Positions 48,066-56,042 of a stretch of DNA of 64,000 nucleotides are shown here, piece after piece (within the stretch, counting starts at the first letter, position 1; each line of letters opens with the position of its first letter). The notes beneath the pieces were generated by a model. That model worked only from the letters and a program-made list of their open reading frames with translations, was not told the DNA's origin and searched no databases. A program made the position numbers and the translations under genes. Source of the stretch: Streptomyces zinciresistens K42 (GTDB lineage Bacteria; Actinomycetota; Actinomycetes; Streptomycetales; Streptomycetaceae); the NCBI RefSeq assembly GCF_000225525.1, contig NZ_AGBF01000014.1:1-64000 (forward strand), read 5' to 3'.

Positions 48066-48809
48066 TCAGCGCGGGGCGAGGACGCAGAACTCGTGTCCCT
48101 CCGGGTCGGCCAGACACCGCCACGGGACGTCGCCCTGACCGAGGTCGAGGTCGACGGCGCCGAGGGCGCGCAGCCGGTCCACCTCCGCCCGCTGCCCGTC
48201 ACCGGGGTACGGCATCAGATCCACGTGCACGCGGTCCGGCGCGGTCTTCCCGCCCGGCACGCGGAGGAACTCCAGACAGGGGCCGATCCGCTCGGCGGAC
48301 CGCAGGACGGCGTGGTCGTCCGTCACCTCGTGCGCGGTCCAGTCCGTCGCCCCGGCCCAGAACCGGGCCATGGCCCGCGGATCGTCGCAGTCGACCACGA
48401 CGGCGGCGACGGGCCCGGTGTCCCGGTACCTCTCCCGCGGCTCCAGCACGCAGAACTCGTTGCCCTCCGGGTCGGCCAGGACCGCCCACGGCACGTCGCC
48501 CTGACCCACCCGCGCGGGCGTCGCGCCCAACGCCCGCAGGCGCGCGACCAGTTCGGCCTGATGCTCCAGGGAGGCGGTGGCGAGGTCGAGGTGCACCCGG
48601 TTCTTGACGGCCGGCTTGGGCTCCGGCACGGCGACCACGTCGACGCAGAGGGCGGCCGCGTCCGGCCACACGTACGCGCCCCCGGGCTCCACGTTCGTCA
48701 CGCCGGGCCCTTCGCTGGACAGCACCCACCCGAGCGCCTCCCCCCAGAAGCGGCCGACCGCCGCGTCGTCCAAAGCCTTGATGTTCACGTTGACCGGTCG
48801 CAGAGCCAT
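48066..48809 (-). CDS. Two-domain VOC (glyoxalase/bleomycin-resistance-like) protein
   Basis: A 247-aa protein made of two VOC half-units, residues about 5-125 and 130-247, which end almost identically: GQGDVPWAVLADPEGNEFCV and GQGDVPWRCLADPEGHEFCV. VNIKALDDAAVGRFWGEALG opens the first half, VVDCDDPRAMARFWAGATDW the second. Streptomyces genomes hold many such proteins, generally of unknown ligand; some confer drug binding. The ATG at 48809 is chosen because it gives the typical MALRPVNVNIK start. Monocistronic. Confidence 0.85.
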   Translation of the reverse strand: MALRPVNVNIKALDDAAVGRFWGEALGWVLSSEGPGVTNVEPGGAYVWPDAAALCVDVVAVPEPKPAVKNRVHLDLATASLEHQAELVARLRALGATPARVGQGDVPWAVLADPEGNEFCVLEPRERYRDTGPVAAVVVDCDDPRAMARFWAGATDWTAHEVTDDHAVLRSAERIGPCLEFLRVPGGKTAPDRVHVDLMPYPGDGQRAEVDRLRALGAVDLDLGQGDVPWRCLADPEGHEFCVLAPR

Positions 48810-48952
48810 GCCGGCGACCCTACGTACCCGACGGCACTTCGGCACTCCGGCGCTTCGGCACTCCGACAGTCCGATTTCCGACGGAGACCGGCGTCAGGAC
48901 CGCCGGGGCGTCCGGCCGTTCACCGGCGCACGACTCGCGGGCGCCCGGCCCG

Positions 48953-49311
48953 TCAGCCCTGGCCCCGTGTGAACCCATGGCTGCGCTCCACCTTCGCGAC
49001 GTGCAGCGTGTATTGCCGGTACCACTCGGCCCGCCCGCGCTTGCGCGCCGTGCGGTGCTCGGCGTTGCCGCGCCACTCGGCGAGCGCCTGCGCGTCCCTG
49101 AAGTACCCGACGGTGATGCCCAGCCCGCCCGGGTCTGGGCGTGGTCCATCCCCAGGAACCCGGGAACGTCCTTCACCAGCTCCTCCATACGGGCACTGGT
49201 CTCGCCGTACCCGCCCTGGTCCGGCGTCCGCACGGTGGTGAAGACAGCCACGTAGTACGGGGGTTCGAAAGCCTGGACCGGGCCGACCGGCGCCTCCTCG
49301 TGATCGCTCAT
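48953..49311 (-). pseudogene. Antibiotic-biosynthesis-monooxygenase (ABM) family gene with a frameshift
   Basis: Start ATG 49311 gives EEAPVGPVQAFEPPYYVAVF, VRTPDQGGYGETSARMEELV, KDVPGFLGMDHAQT, and then the frame is lost. In the +1 frame the protein resumes as GGLGITVGYFRDAQALAEWR, EHRTARKRGRAEWYRQYTLH and VAKVERSHGF, ending at 48953. The junction is the run CCCGGG near 49128-49134; one extra C would restore a normal 119-aa ABM protein. The total length (359 nt) is one short of a multiple of three. Either a real recent mutation or a sequencing error. Confidence 0.75.
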
Positions 49312-49364
49312 GGCACCACCGTGGGACGGGCGGCGCACAGCGCCCCCGCTCGCGCGTCGACTGA

Positions 49365-49427
49365 GCGGGCGGGGGCGGGGGCGGGGGCGGTGCGGTGCGG
49401 TGCGGTGCGGGTGCGGTGCGGTGCGGG
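49365..49427 (+). repeat. G-rich tandem repeats (GGGGGC)n and (GTGCG)n
   Basis: Four GCGGGG/GGGGGC hexamers (about 49365-49389) run into seven or eight GTGCG/GGTGC pentamers (to about 49427). It lies in a 349-bp gap between divergent genes (ABM minus ends upstream; PIG-L minus stop at 49661). G-runs could form quadruplex structure. Remaining gap without coding evidence. Confidence 0.75.
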
Positions 49428-49660
49428 GTGTGTGGACGGGGGTGGTGGTGGGGCCCATCGGGCACCGGCTGTGCGGGCCGGGGCCGGCACCGGAGGGGGC
49501 GGCGCGTCAGCGGCGGACACGGCGACGGCGCAGGGTGATCCGGCCGCCGTCGGCCACCGTCAACGGCCGCCCGGATTCCGCGCAGTTCAGCGCCGGGTCG
49601 CGCCGGGCGCCTGACGGGCGGCCCGTCGGCCCGTCAGGCGCCCCGCCCCGGACGGATGGG

Positions 49661-50494
49661 TCAACGCAGCCCGGCGAAGAGGTCGTTCTCGGGCAGGGCG
49701 GCGCCGGTGGCGTCCTGGACCCGGACGAACGTCTCCATGCCCATGAACGCGCCGAACCTCTCCTTGCCCATCTTGAGGAAGAAGATGTTCTCGCCCTGAC
49801 TGGCGTGCGCGGCCAGCGCGTCGAACTTCTGACCGCTGAACGGGGTGGTGTCCACCCACGTCGTGACCTCGTCGTCGGGGAGGCCCATCTCCGCCATCGC
49901 GGCGACCTCGGCAGGGTCCGGCTCGGGCATCTCCGGATGGAACTCGCGCATGACCTCCCCGAACTGCCGCACTACCGAGCGGGGCATCGTCGTCCAGTAG
50001 ACCTTCGGCGTCAGCGTGGTCATCTCCAGCGCCGCCATCGTGATGCGGTGGGCCTGGATGTGGTCGGGGTGGCCGTAGAAGCCGTTCTCGTCGTAGGTGA
50101 CGACCACGTCGGGCCGGTAGTGCCGCATGAGTTCCGCGAGCCGGGCGGCGCCTTCCTCCACGGGGGTCCGCCAGAAGGACCCGGGCGCGTCGTTGCTCGG
50201 CCAGCCCATCATCCCGGAGTCGGCGTAGTCCAGCATCTCCAGATCGCTGATCTTCAGGACGTCGCGGCTCACCTCGAGTTCACGACGGCGCATGAGGGCG
50301 ACGGCGGCCGGATCGTGCCCTGGATCACCCGGCTTGACACCCCCCGGCCCATCACCGCAACCACCGTCGGTACAGGTCACGAGCACCGTGCGGATGCCTT
50401 CCGCCGCGTACCGCGCGAGCACCCCGCCGGTACTGGTGGCCTCGTCATCGGGGTGAGCGTGCACTGCCATCAGTGTCAAAGGCCGATCCGTCAT
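49661..50494 (-). CDS. PIG-L family deacetylase (LmbE/MshB/Mca-like)
   Basis: A 277-aa zinc deacetylase fold. The metal motif AVHAHPDDEATSTGG (His14, Asp17) and YDENGFYGHPDHIQAHRIT (second His) are intact. Length and the FWRTPVEEGAARLAELMRHY, KVYWTTMPRSVVRQF segments fit MshB/Mca-type enzymes that deacetylate GlcNAc-Ins or cleave mycothiol conjugates. Sequence alone does not separate these from other PIG-L deacetylases. ATG 50494 follows GGAGG by 8 nt; a longer upstream frame is not used. Followed on the right by a region without genes. Confidence 0.85.
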   Translation of the reverse strand: MTDRPLTLMAVHAHPDDEATSTGGVLARYAAEGIRTVLVTCTDGGCGDGPGGVKPGDPGHDPAAVALMRRRELEVSRDVLKISDLEMLDYADSGMMGWPSNDAPGSFWRTPVEEGAARLAELMRHYRPDVVVTYDENGFYGHPDHIQAHRITMAALEMTTLTPKVYWTTMPRSVVRQFGEVMREFHPEMPEPDPAEVAAMAEMGLPDDEVTTWVDTTPFSGQKFDALAAHASQGENIFFLKMGKERFGAFMGMETFVRVQDATGAALPENDLFAGLR

Positions 50495-50930
50495 GAAACA
50501 GTCCTCCAGTAAGCAACAAGTCCTGGCCCGAAGGCACGGCGGGGCGTACGCATCCCGCGGACACGCACCCTGCGGACACGGACACCCGCATGATCTCCAC
50601 GCCCGCGCGCCGCAGCCCCTCGCCCGATCCAACCGCACGGACCGGCAGGACTGTTCCCGGCAACGCGCCTCCGCGCCGGCACAGGAGCAGGAGCGACAGG
50701 CGGCAGCGCGGAACGCGACAGGCGGCGGCGCGGGCGGGGGAGCGGGCGAGCGCGGGGGAGCGGCGGCGGGAGCCGGCGTAGGTCTCGACCGCCCGCACCG
50801 GCCGCCGGATACCGAGCAGAGCAACGTTCACCGCCCCTTCCCCGGCGCCGCCGAGGCTGCCGGGGCGCCCCGCGCCCGGACGGTGCGCGGGGAAGGCTTT
50901 CCACCGGGAACGGCGGATTCGCCTCCATCT
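50495..50930. other. Gene-free GC-rich stretch
   Basis: Open frames here have Arg/Ala/Pro-rich shadow composition on both strands and no ribosome sites. Short GCGGACACG direct repeats occur at about 50557-50590. It forms the left border of the lower-GC island. Confidence 0.5.
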
Positions 50931-50934
50931 GGAC

Positions 50935-51552
50935 GCCATGCGGAAACTTCGATGGTGGTGAACTCCGCGCCGGAGGCGCGATTGACAACACACGGCTGGC
51001 AGACGCACGATTCGCCCTCCGTATTAAGGATACCCAAGGCGTTATCAAGGCTCATCTACCGCTTGAGGCCAAAGAACGAACATCAGGCAGGAGGGGCATC
51101 GAGCTGAAGCTCGAAGACCTCGGTGGCGTGGCGAAGGTTGTGGCACGGTTCGACGTTTCTGTCCATCACCCAAAATCGACTATTCGTTCCACATGCCCGA
51201 GCGCAGCCTGCCCTGCATCCTGTTGCCAGTCGTCCGTTTTCTAGCAGAGGCGAAGGAGGGCCGTGGCGCAACCTTGGTGCTTAATGGCAAGGAAATTGGT
51301 CCACCAATGGATCTACCTGCCTCGACCCAAAACGTTCAGGAGTCACTCAGGCTTCTTCGCGTCCTCGACGATATTCAGCGCATCAGCGGCGTGTACTTCC
51401 CGATCCATCAGTCCCTGACTGACTCAGCAGGACGTACGCCTCGGCAAAGCTAGAGTCTCTTACCGATGTTGCCGGTGACCCTGGCACTGAAGATACGGTT
51501 GCCGTGAAAATCGCGCCGGGCGATGACACGTCTGCGTCGGTTTCTCTCATGT
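50935..51552 (+). pseudogene. Decayed low-GC gene of unknown function
   Basis: Protein-like sequence appears in successive frames: GGAIDNTRLADARFALRIKD, VIKAHLPLEAKERTSGRRGI and VAKVVARFDVSVHHPK (frame from about 50975 to 51175), then after a slip in the CCCAAAA run DYSFHMPERSLPCILLPVVR, KEGRGATLVLNGKEIGPPMD and LRLLRVLDDIQRISGVYFPI (51184-51410), then in a third frame KLESLTDVAGDPGTEDTVAV up to a TAG at 51552. Codon use includes many A/T-ending codons unlike flanking genes. I do not recognise the family. No start codon with a ribosome site is preserved. Probably an acquired gene in decay. Confidence 0.5.
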
Positions 51553-51624
51553 AGCTGCTTACCGCTCCCGAAGCAACAGTCGCCCTCTGTCGGCCGCCGA
51601 ACCGACCAGCCTACCCTTGCCACC

Positions 51625-52440
51625 ATGCCAACCACAGACGTGAGTGTCCTCACCCTCGACGGTCTCCACCTCGCCGGCACCTTGGTTGAACCAGGGCAAC
51701 CAACGTCCCGAGCTGTAGTGCTCGTTCACGGCGGCGGCGTTACCCGGGAAGAGGGCGGTTTCTTCACACGGCTCTCAGACGGCCTGGCAGATGCCGGTGT
51801 TGCTTCGCTGCGTTTCGACCTCCGCGGCCACGGGCAGAGCGAGGGTCGCCAGGAAGATCTCACCCTGTCCGCCATCCTCAACGACATCCGCGTCGTGCTG
51901 GCCTACCTTCGGGAAGCAACCGGTGCGAGCGAGCTGTTCTTGCTCGGTGCGAGTTTCACCGGCGGCGTGTGCGCCTACTACGCCGCCAAGCAACCGCAGG
52001 AGATCACGCGGCTAGTGTTGTTCAACCCGCAGCTCAACTACAAGCGGCGCACCATCGACAACCGGCCGTTCTGGGTGGACGACCATCTCACCGACGAGGC
52101 CGCCGACCAGCTCACCGCGCAGGGCTATCTTTTGCACTCGCCGACGCTCAAGCACGGGCGGGCCATCTACAACGAGGTCTTCTGGCTGCGTCCCCATGAG
52201 GCGCTCGGCGACGTCCAGGCTCCGACCCTCATCGTGCACGGCACCAAGGACACGTTCGTGCCGGTCAATGCGTCACGCGCCGCGGTGCCGCTGTTTCAGG
52301 CGCCCTGTCGACTGGTCGAAATCGAGGGGGCACAGCACGGCTTCGCTGTCCACGAAGATCCGCAGTACCTCAACCCCCAGAGCCAGGAGTGGCAGGCGTT
52401 CGTCATCCGCACCACGGCCGACTGGCTGGCCGAACGCTAG
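51625..52440 (+). CDS. Alpha/beta hydrolase
   Basis: A 271-aa alpha/beta-hydrolase. Oxyanion region VVLVHGGGVTREEGGFFTRL, nucleophile elbow LLGASFTGG (G-x-S-x-T instead of G-x-S-x-G), acid in HGTKDTFVPV and His in GAQHGFAVHED complete a Ser-Asp-His triad. The LRFDLRGHGQSEGRQEDLTL stretch is typical of small esterase/peptidase-like members. TACCCT (51612-51617) ends 7 nt before the ATG, so the mRNA is probably leaderless. The stop overlaps the convergent XRE gene by 4 bp. Part of the lower-GC island; function inside it unknown. Confidence 0.85.
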   Translation: MPTTDVSVLTLDGLHLAGTLVEPGQPTSRAVVLVHGGGVTREEGGFFTRLSDGLADAGVASLRFDLRGHGQSEGRQEDLTLSAILNDIRVVLAYLREATGASELFLLGASFTGGVCAYYAAKQPQEITRLVLFNPQLNYKRRTIDNRPFWVDDHLTDEAADQLTAQGYLLHSPTLKHGRAIYNEVFWLRPHEALGDVQAPTLIVHGTKDTFVPVNASRAAVPLFQAPCRLVEIEGAQHGFAVHEDPQYLNPQSQEWQAFVIRTTADWLAER

Positions 52441-54029
52441 GCCCGCAGCGCTTCACGCAGTTCCCGGGGGCCAGGCCGCGTCGCCCACGGCTGGAGCGTG
52501 GCCATGGCCCGCGCGAGCTCACGTTTGGTCCGCAGTGAGTTGGTGGCGTCGGACAGCTCGACGGCAGCCAGACCAACGCTCGCGGCGTCATCCGGTCGGC
52601 CGGCCAGGGCCAAGGAGCAGGCTCGCCGAGCCAGGAAGTAGCCCTGGTCACGGCGAGACAGGGCGTCACCCTCCAAGACAGTGCCGTACAGATCAGCAGC
52701 ACGTGCTGGCTGCCCCGCCTCGATGTAGCAACTGGCCGTCTGGAGCATCAGGTTGGCGCGGTTGTAATGCGGGCTGAGGTGCGGAGTAGCGTCGATGCTA
52801 GCTCCCTCGTGCTGTGTAAGCAGATGATGAGCCTCGCCCAATGCGCGCTCGACGTCGTCCATCGGGTCGCCGAGCATGGCAAACCCTCGCGCTTGTTGCT
52901 GGGCGACTTCGGCCTGCACCTTGAGCGGCAACTGCCAGTGAGGTTGACCTGCTGCTTCAGCGAGCGTCAGTACCCGGACCGCGTCGCGCTCGTCGTACGC
53001 CATCTGCGATTTCTTCAACAGGACATAGCCCTGCACGGCCTGGTCGTTGGCCTCCTGCGCCCACTCCATGGCCCGGTCATACCAATGCCCTGCCTGGAGC
53101 GGCTGGTGGATGTCGCGGTACAGCCATCCGGCGAACTCTGCACCATCCGCACCAATGGTGAGCAGCTCCCGACGAACCGCCGGCCGGACGTCGCGGGCGT
53201 GCTCCTCAATGGCTCCAAGCAAGCCGAGCATGACTGGCAGCGTCTTCTTCGGCCCGAGAGAACCGTCGTCCGACTTGCAGGCCGCGATCTGGCGACGCAG
53301 GTACTCAACGACCGGGCCGTCCATGTAGCGACGCGCATCGTCGAGGGCCGCAGCAACGTGCTGAATCTCCTCCAGCCCGAGACCGGGAAGCGCCGCGACG
53401 GCGATGCCGCCCTTGAGCACGGCGCGGCGGTTGAGCGGAGACATGGCCTCGTGTTCCTTGGAGCTGTCCGGCTGGTCGAGCAAGCTACCGAGACCGCTCT
53501 CCGCCAAGGTGCGAGCGTCGACCGGCACCATGACCGAGTGCCCGTTGATGACGACCGGCAGCAACAGCCCGCCTTGAGCGCCACTTTGTATCGGCTCCGT
53601 CTTCGCGGCTGCTGCTCGCCTCGGAGCTTGGTGCTTGGCTCTCGGCAACTTGAACCAAAGTAGATCCGCTGGAGCACCGAGGCTATGCGCCCATTGCATG
53701 AGCTTGCCGAGATCCTGCGGGGCTGCGCCGTTCTCGATCCGGCTGAGCTGCGCCTGGGTCAACCCCAGCCAGTCGGCGACAACATCCTGACTGAGCACCC
53801 GCCCGTGGTGAGGGTGCGTTCGGTAGGCGTACAGCACCTTGCCGAAGTGCCAGGTGTCGAGGGCTTCGAGCATCCGCTCGTCGCCCCAGAAAGCGGCGGG
53901 TACGGCGGGCGGCCTCGCTGCGGCGGCGACCTGGCGCTTGCGCTGGCAGGCGTGGCACTGGGCAGCGGCGTTGTCCCGGGACAGACGGGTGCCACAGGCG
54001 CAGTAACGGGCAGGTGGGGGCGTTGCCAT
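52437..54029 (-). CDS. XRE-family regulator with N-terminal Zn ribbon and C-terminal TPR-like region
   Basis: A 530-aa protein. Residues 10-28 form a Cys4 ribbon (CACG ... CHAC; Cys 10, 12, 25, 28). An HTH follows at about 75-105 (VVADWLGLTQAQLSRIENGA). A central linker with RRAVLKGGIAVAALPGLGLE (about 205-225) resembles an internal hydrophobic or Tat-like segment often seen in this family. The rest is helical TPR-like repeat (WYDRAMEWAQEANDQAVQGY, YIEAGQPARAADLYGTVLEG). Similar in plan to NsdA-type regulators that repress antibiotic production in Streptomyces. It is divergent from the resolvase-like operon across an AT-rich promoter (54100-54135) with repeated ATAC motifs and may control it. 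Confidence 0.8.
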   Translation of the reverse strand: MATPPPARYCACGTRLSRDNAAAQCHACQRKRQVAAAARPPAVPAAFWGDERMLEALDTWHFGKVLYAYRTHPHHGRVLSQDVVADWLGLTQAQLSRIENGAAPQDLGKLMQWAHSLGAPADLLWFKLPRAKHQAPRRAAAAKTEPIQSGAQGGLLLPVVINGHSVMVPVDARTLAESGLGSLLDQPDSSKEHEAMSPLNRRAVLKGGIAVAALPGLGLEEIQHVAAALDDARRYMDGPVVEYLRRQIAACKSDDGSLGPKKTLPVMLGLLGAIEEHARDVRPAVRRELLTIGADGAEFAGWLYRDIHQPLQAGHWYDRAMEWAQEANDQAVQGYVLLKKSQMAYDERDAVRVLTLAEAAGQPHWQLPLKVQAEVAQQQARGFAMLGDPMDDVERALGEAHHLLTQHEGASIDATPHLSPHYNRANLMLQTASCYIEAGQPARAADLYGTVLEGDALSRRDQGYFLARRACSLALAGRPDDAASVGLAAVELSDATNSLRTKRELARAMATLQPWATRPGPRELREALRA

Positions 54030-54223
54030 GGCGTACTCCGTACCGGCCTGGTTGCAGGGGGCCAGGCCCAGGGTAGAGGGGCACAGCCGCGCCCGGCATG
54101 TCTATACGTCAAATACATACCTGCCCATACAGTGCTGGCCTGACATAGGCCAATGGGCCTCCGCCACCGTCGGCTTGTACGCCCTTGCGTACCCCGCCGA
54201 CGACCACCAGGAGGCACCTGCCC

Positions 54224-54580
54224 ATGACCACCGACTCCCGCCCACTGCTGTTCGGTTACCTCCGGGTGTTACCCGGCATGAACATTGACAGCGTTGTCCA
54301 GACGCACCGCCAGCTGGCGGCGTTCGCCCGAAGCCGGGGCTTCGTGCTCGGCAACGTGTTCGTGGAGACGAAGTGGCAGCAACTGACGTCGTGGGTGGCG
54401 ATGACCAACCGCTGTCGGCGCGACGGCGTCCGCAACGTCGCTGTTCCCTCAACCGAGCATCTCAGCACGGTCGCTCCCCTCGCCGACATTATGTGCCAGG
54501 AGATCGAGGGCGACATTGGCGGACGACTGTGGGTCGTGCTGCCGACCGCGGGCCCGGCCGAACAGGAGGCCCGGCAATGA
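54224..54580 (+). CDS. Resolvase-like N-terminal-domain protein without catalytic serine (A)
   Basis: A 118-aa protein with the fold signature of small serine recombinase catalytic domains: LFGYLRVLPGMNIDSVVQTH, RQLAAFARSRGFVLGNVFVE and RDGVRNVAVPSTEHLSTVAP. In true resolvases the first motif is Y-x-R-V-S with Ser as nucleophile; here Y-L-R-V-L-P, so no serine at that place. Codon 16 is TTA (54269-54271), the rare bldA-dependent leucine codon. GGAGG is about 9 nt before ATG 54224. First gene of a three-gene operon; the next gene starts inside its stop (ATGA). No DNA-binding C-terminal domain. Function unknown, perhaps a dimerising regulator. Confidence 0.75.
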   Translation: MTTDSRPLLFGYLRVLPGMNIDSVVQTHRQLAAFARSRGFVLGNVFVETKWQQLTSWVAMTNRCRRDGVRNVAVPSTEHLSTVAPLADIMCQEIEGDIGGRLWVVLPTAGPAEQEARQ

Positions 54581-54999
54581 ACGCCACCTCCTACACAAGC
54601 GAGCTGGAGCTTGCCGCGCGAACCGAATCCGTGCGGTGGGCGCGACGACACACAAGAGGCGTTCTGGGCGCGTGGCGGCTCCGAGGCGACCACATTGATA
54701 CTGCTCAGTTGATCGTTTCAGAACTCGTCACGAACGCCGTGAGGCATGAAGCCGGGCGACGGGACTCGACCGACGAACCGCGTGTGACGCTGACGCTGCA
54801 CTGCGAACCTGCCCAGCTCATCGTGCTCGTGAGTGACGGCAACCCGAATCCACCCGTGGGCAACGGTGCAGTGCCTCATGCCGCTGAAGGCGGAAGAGGA
54901 TTGTTCATCGTGGAGGCCGTGTCGAAGGAGTGGAGTTACTACTTTCCTCCGACCGGCGGCAAAGTTGTCTGGTGCATCCTCGCGCTCGGTTCGGAGTGA
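54577..54999 (+). CDS. HATPase_c ATP-binding regulator (anti-sigma-type)
   Basis: A 140-aa GHKL ATPase: ESVRWARRHTRGVLGAWRLR, LIVSELVTNAVRHEAGRRDS (N box intact), VLVSDGNPNPPVGN (G1), GGRGLFIVEAVSKEWSYYFP (G2) and GGKVVWCILAL. It belongs to the RsbW-like Streptomyces group, as at 34806-35264, but with less biased codons. Its ATG overlaps the previous stop and the next GTG follows 4 bp after its stop, so all three proteins are made from one message. Probably an ATP-dependent partner-binding switch of the two resolvase-like proteins (inference from the operon). Confidence 0.85.
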   Translation: MNATSYTSELELAARTESVRWARRHTRGVLGAWRLRGDHIDTAQLIVSELVTNAVRHEAGRRDSTDEPRVTLTLHCEPAQLIVLVSDGNPNPPVGNGAVPHAAEGGRGLFIVEAVSKEWSYYFPPTGGKVVWCILALGSE

Positions 55000-55003
55000 A
55001 GCG

Positions 55004-55336
55004 GTGGCACGAGTCGAGCCAGAACCGGCGTATGGGTACCTACGCGTCATCGATCTGCCTGACGGTGAAGTCGAGTTACTCGAAAAGCAGTTGGATGAGT
55101 ACGCCAAGGCGCACAACTTGGTGTTGCTCGACGTGCGCAAGGAACGGTACCGACTGCTGCGGATCGATGAATTCACTGCCTGGCTCATTGAGCTAGAGGT
55201 ACAGCACCTTGTTGTTCCGTCAGTCGAACATATCACCACGCACCCGATTGCGCGGATGCTGTTCTGTCAGGCCGTGTACCTTGATGCGGGGGTGGAGCTG
55301 TATGAGGCGGGCGCTGACGGCGAACTATTAGGGTAG
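55004..55336 (+). CDS. Resolvase-like N-terminal-domain protein without catalytic serine (B)
   Basis: A 110-aa paralogue in plan of the protein at 54224: AYGYLRVIDLPDGEVELLEK, QLDEYAKAHNLVLLDVRKER and LEVQHLVVPSVEHITTHPIA. Again the Y-x-R-V motif is followed by Ile rather than Ser. TTA codons occur at residue 25 (55076) and residue 109 (55328). The start is GTG 55004; no clear ribosome site, so translation depends on the preceding gene. Ends 90 bp before a hairpin terminator and 180 bp before the 3' end of tRNA-Arg. Confidence 0.7.
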   Translation: MARVEPEPAYGYLRVIDLPDGEVELLEKQLDEYAKAHNLVLLDVRKERYRLLRIDEFTAWLIELEVQHLVVPSVEHITTHPIARMLFCQAVYLDAGVELYEAGADGELLG

Positions 55337-55426
55337 CTTTCCGTAACAATTTTCACTACCCACAGGAACATAATTCCTTTAATCTGGCAGCCGTGCTGGG
55401 TAGCACCCACACCCCAACCAGCCAAA

Positions 55427-55460
55427 AGACCCCCAGGGCGCTACGCGCCACTGGGGGTCT
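55427..55460. terminator. Hairpin terminator after the resolvase-like operon
   Basis: AGACCCCCAGGGCGC (55427-55441) pairs with GCGCC-A-CTGGGGGTCT (55445-55460), one bulged A, 3-nt loop, with A-rich left and T-containing right sides; usable from both directions. Confidence 0.75.
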
Positions 55461-55516
55461 ATCCGGGGAACCCTGGGCCCCTGTTGCCAGGGGTGAGGGT
55501 TCGAAAACAACTACTT

Positions 55517-55592
55517 TGGTGCCCCCGGCAGGATTCGAACCTGCGACACCCGCTTTAGGAGAGCGGTGCTCTATCCCCTGAGCTACGAAGGC
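55517..55592 (-). tRNA. tRNA-Arg(CCU)
   Basis: On the minus strand the cloverleaf reads acceptor GCCTTCG, D-arm GCTCAGGGGATAGAGC, anticodon arm CCGCT-CTCCTAA-AGCGG (anticodon CCT), T-arm CAGG-TTCGAAT-CCTG and the 3' GGGGGCA with CCA encoded (55519-55517). The acceptor has two G-U pairs (positions 4 and 5). A -10-like TAGGCT lies upstream near 55630. The 3' end faces the lower-GC island to the left, the side on which integrating elements normally sit. Confidence 0.95.
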
Positions 55593-56042
55593 GAGGAACG
55601 CGCGGATCTTTGTGTGATCCGGCGACTAGCCTAGCGGATGCGGGATCGGTCGTGCGCAGGTTCCTGTTTGTGCAGGTCAGTGGGGGTCCCCGGGGTGTGG
55701 CCGGTGGTGGGTGTGTCCTCCTGCCGCTCGGCGCGGACCCGGGGCGGGCCCACCCCCAACCCGGTCTGCGCCCCGCTCCACCCAGGCTGGGGCCTGCCCT
55801 CCCTCCCGGGCCGAGCCCGCCCCCAACCCCGGCTGCACCCCGGATCTCCCCGGGCCGAGCCGCCCGCCCCCACGGAGGGCGAGCCGCGCGCCTGCCCCGG
55901 CTGCGGCGGGCCCCTCGCCCCGGCCGCGCCGCCCGCCGCCGGTCTGGGTCCGCCGCCCTGCCCAGGTCAGATCGTCCCCTGCACAAGCCCAGCCCGGTCC
56001 CCCCGGCGGGTCCGGCCGCGCGCCGTGTCCGGGGTGGCCGGG
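55593..56042. other. Gene-free GC-rich stretch between tRNA-Arg and the IclR gene
   Basis: Contains the tRNA promoter at its left end. The rest is C-rich with short imperfect repeats of CCCGGGCCGAGCC (about 55814-55861). One plus frame has RACPGCGGPLAP, a zinc-ribbon-like string, but no start or ribosome site supports a gene. Confidence 0.45.

Noticed and set aside
49365..49427. CRISPR-like array
   Set aside because: Simple hexamer/pentamer microsatellite with no spacers. No CRISPR array was seen anywhere in the window.
54224..54580. Active serine recombinase or integrase of the tRNA-Arg island
   Set aside because: The nucleophile position after Y-x-R-V is not Ser and there is no C-terminal DNA-binding domain.
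55593..56042. Duplicated tRNA 3' end (attachment site)
   Set aside because: I looked for a second copy of GGTTCGAATCCTGCC here and at the left border of the island and did not find one.
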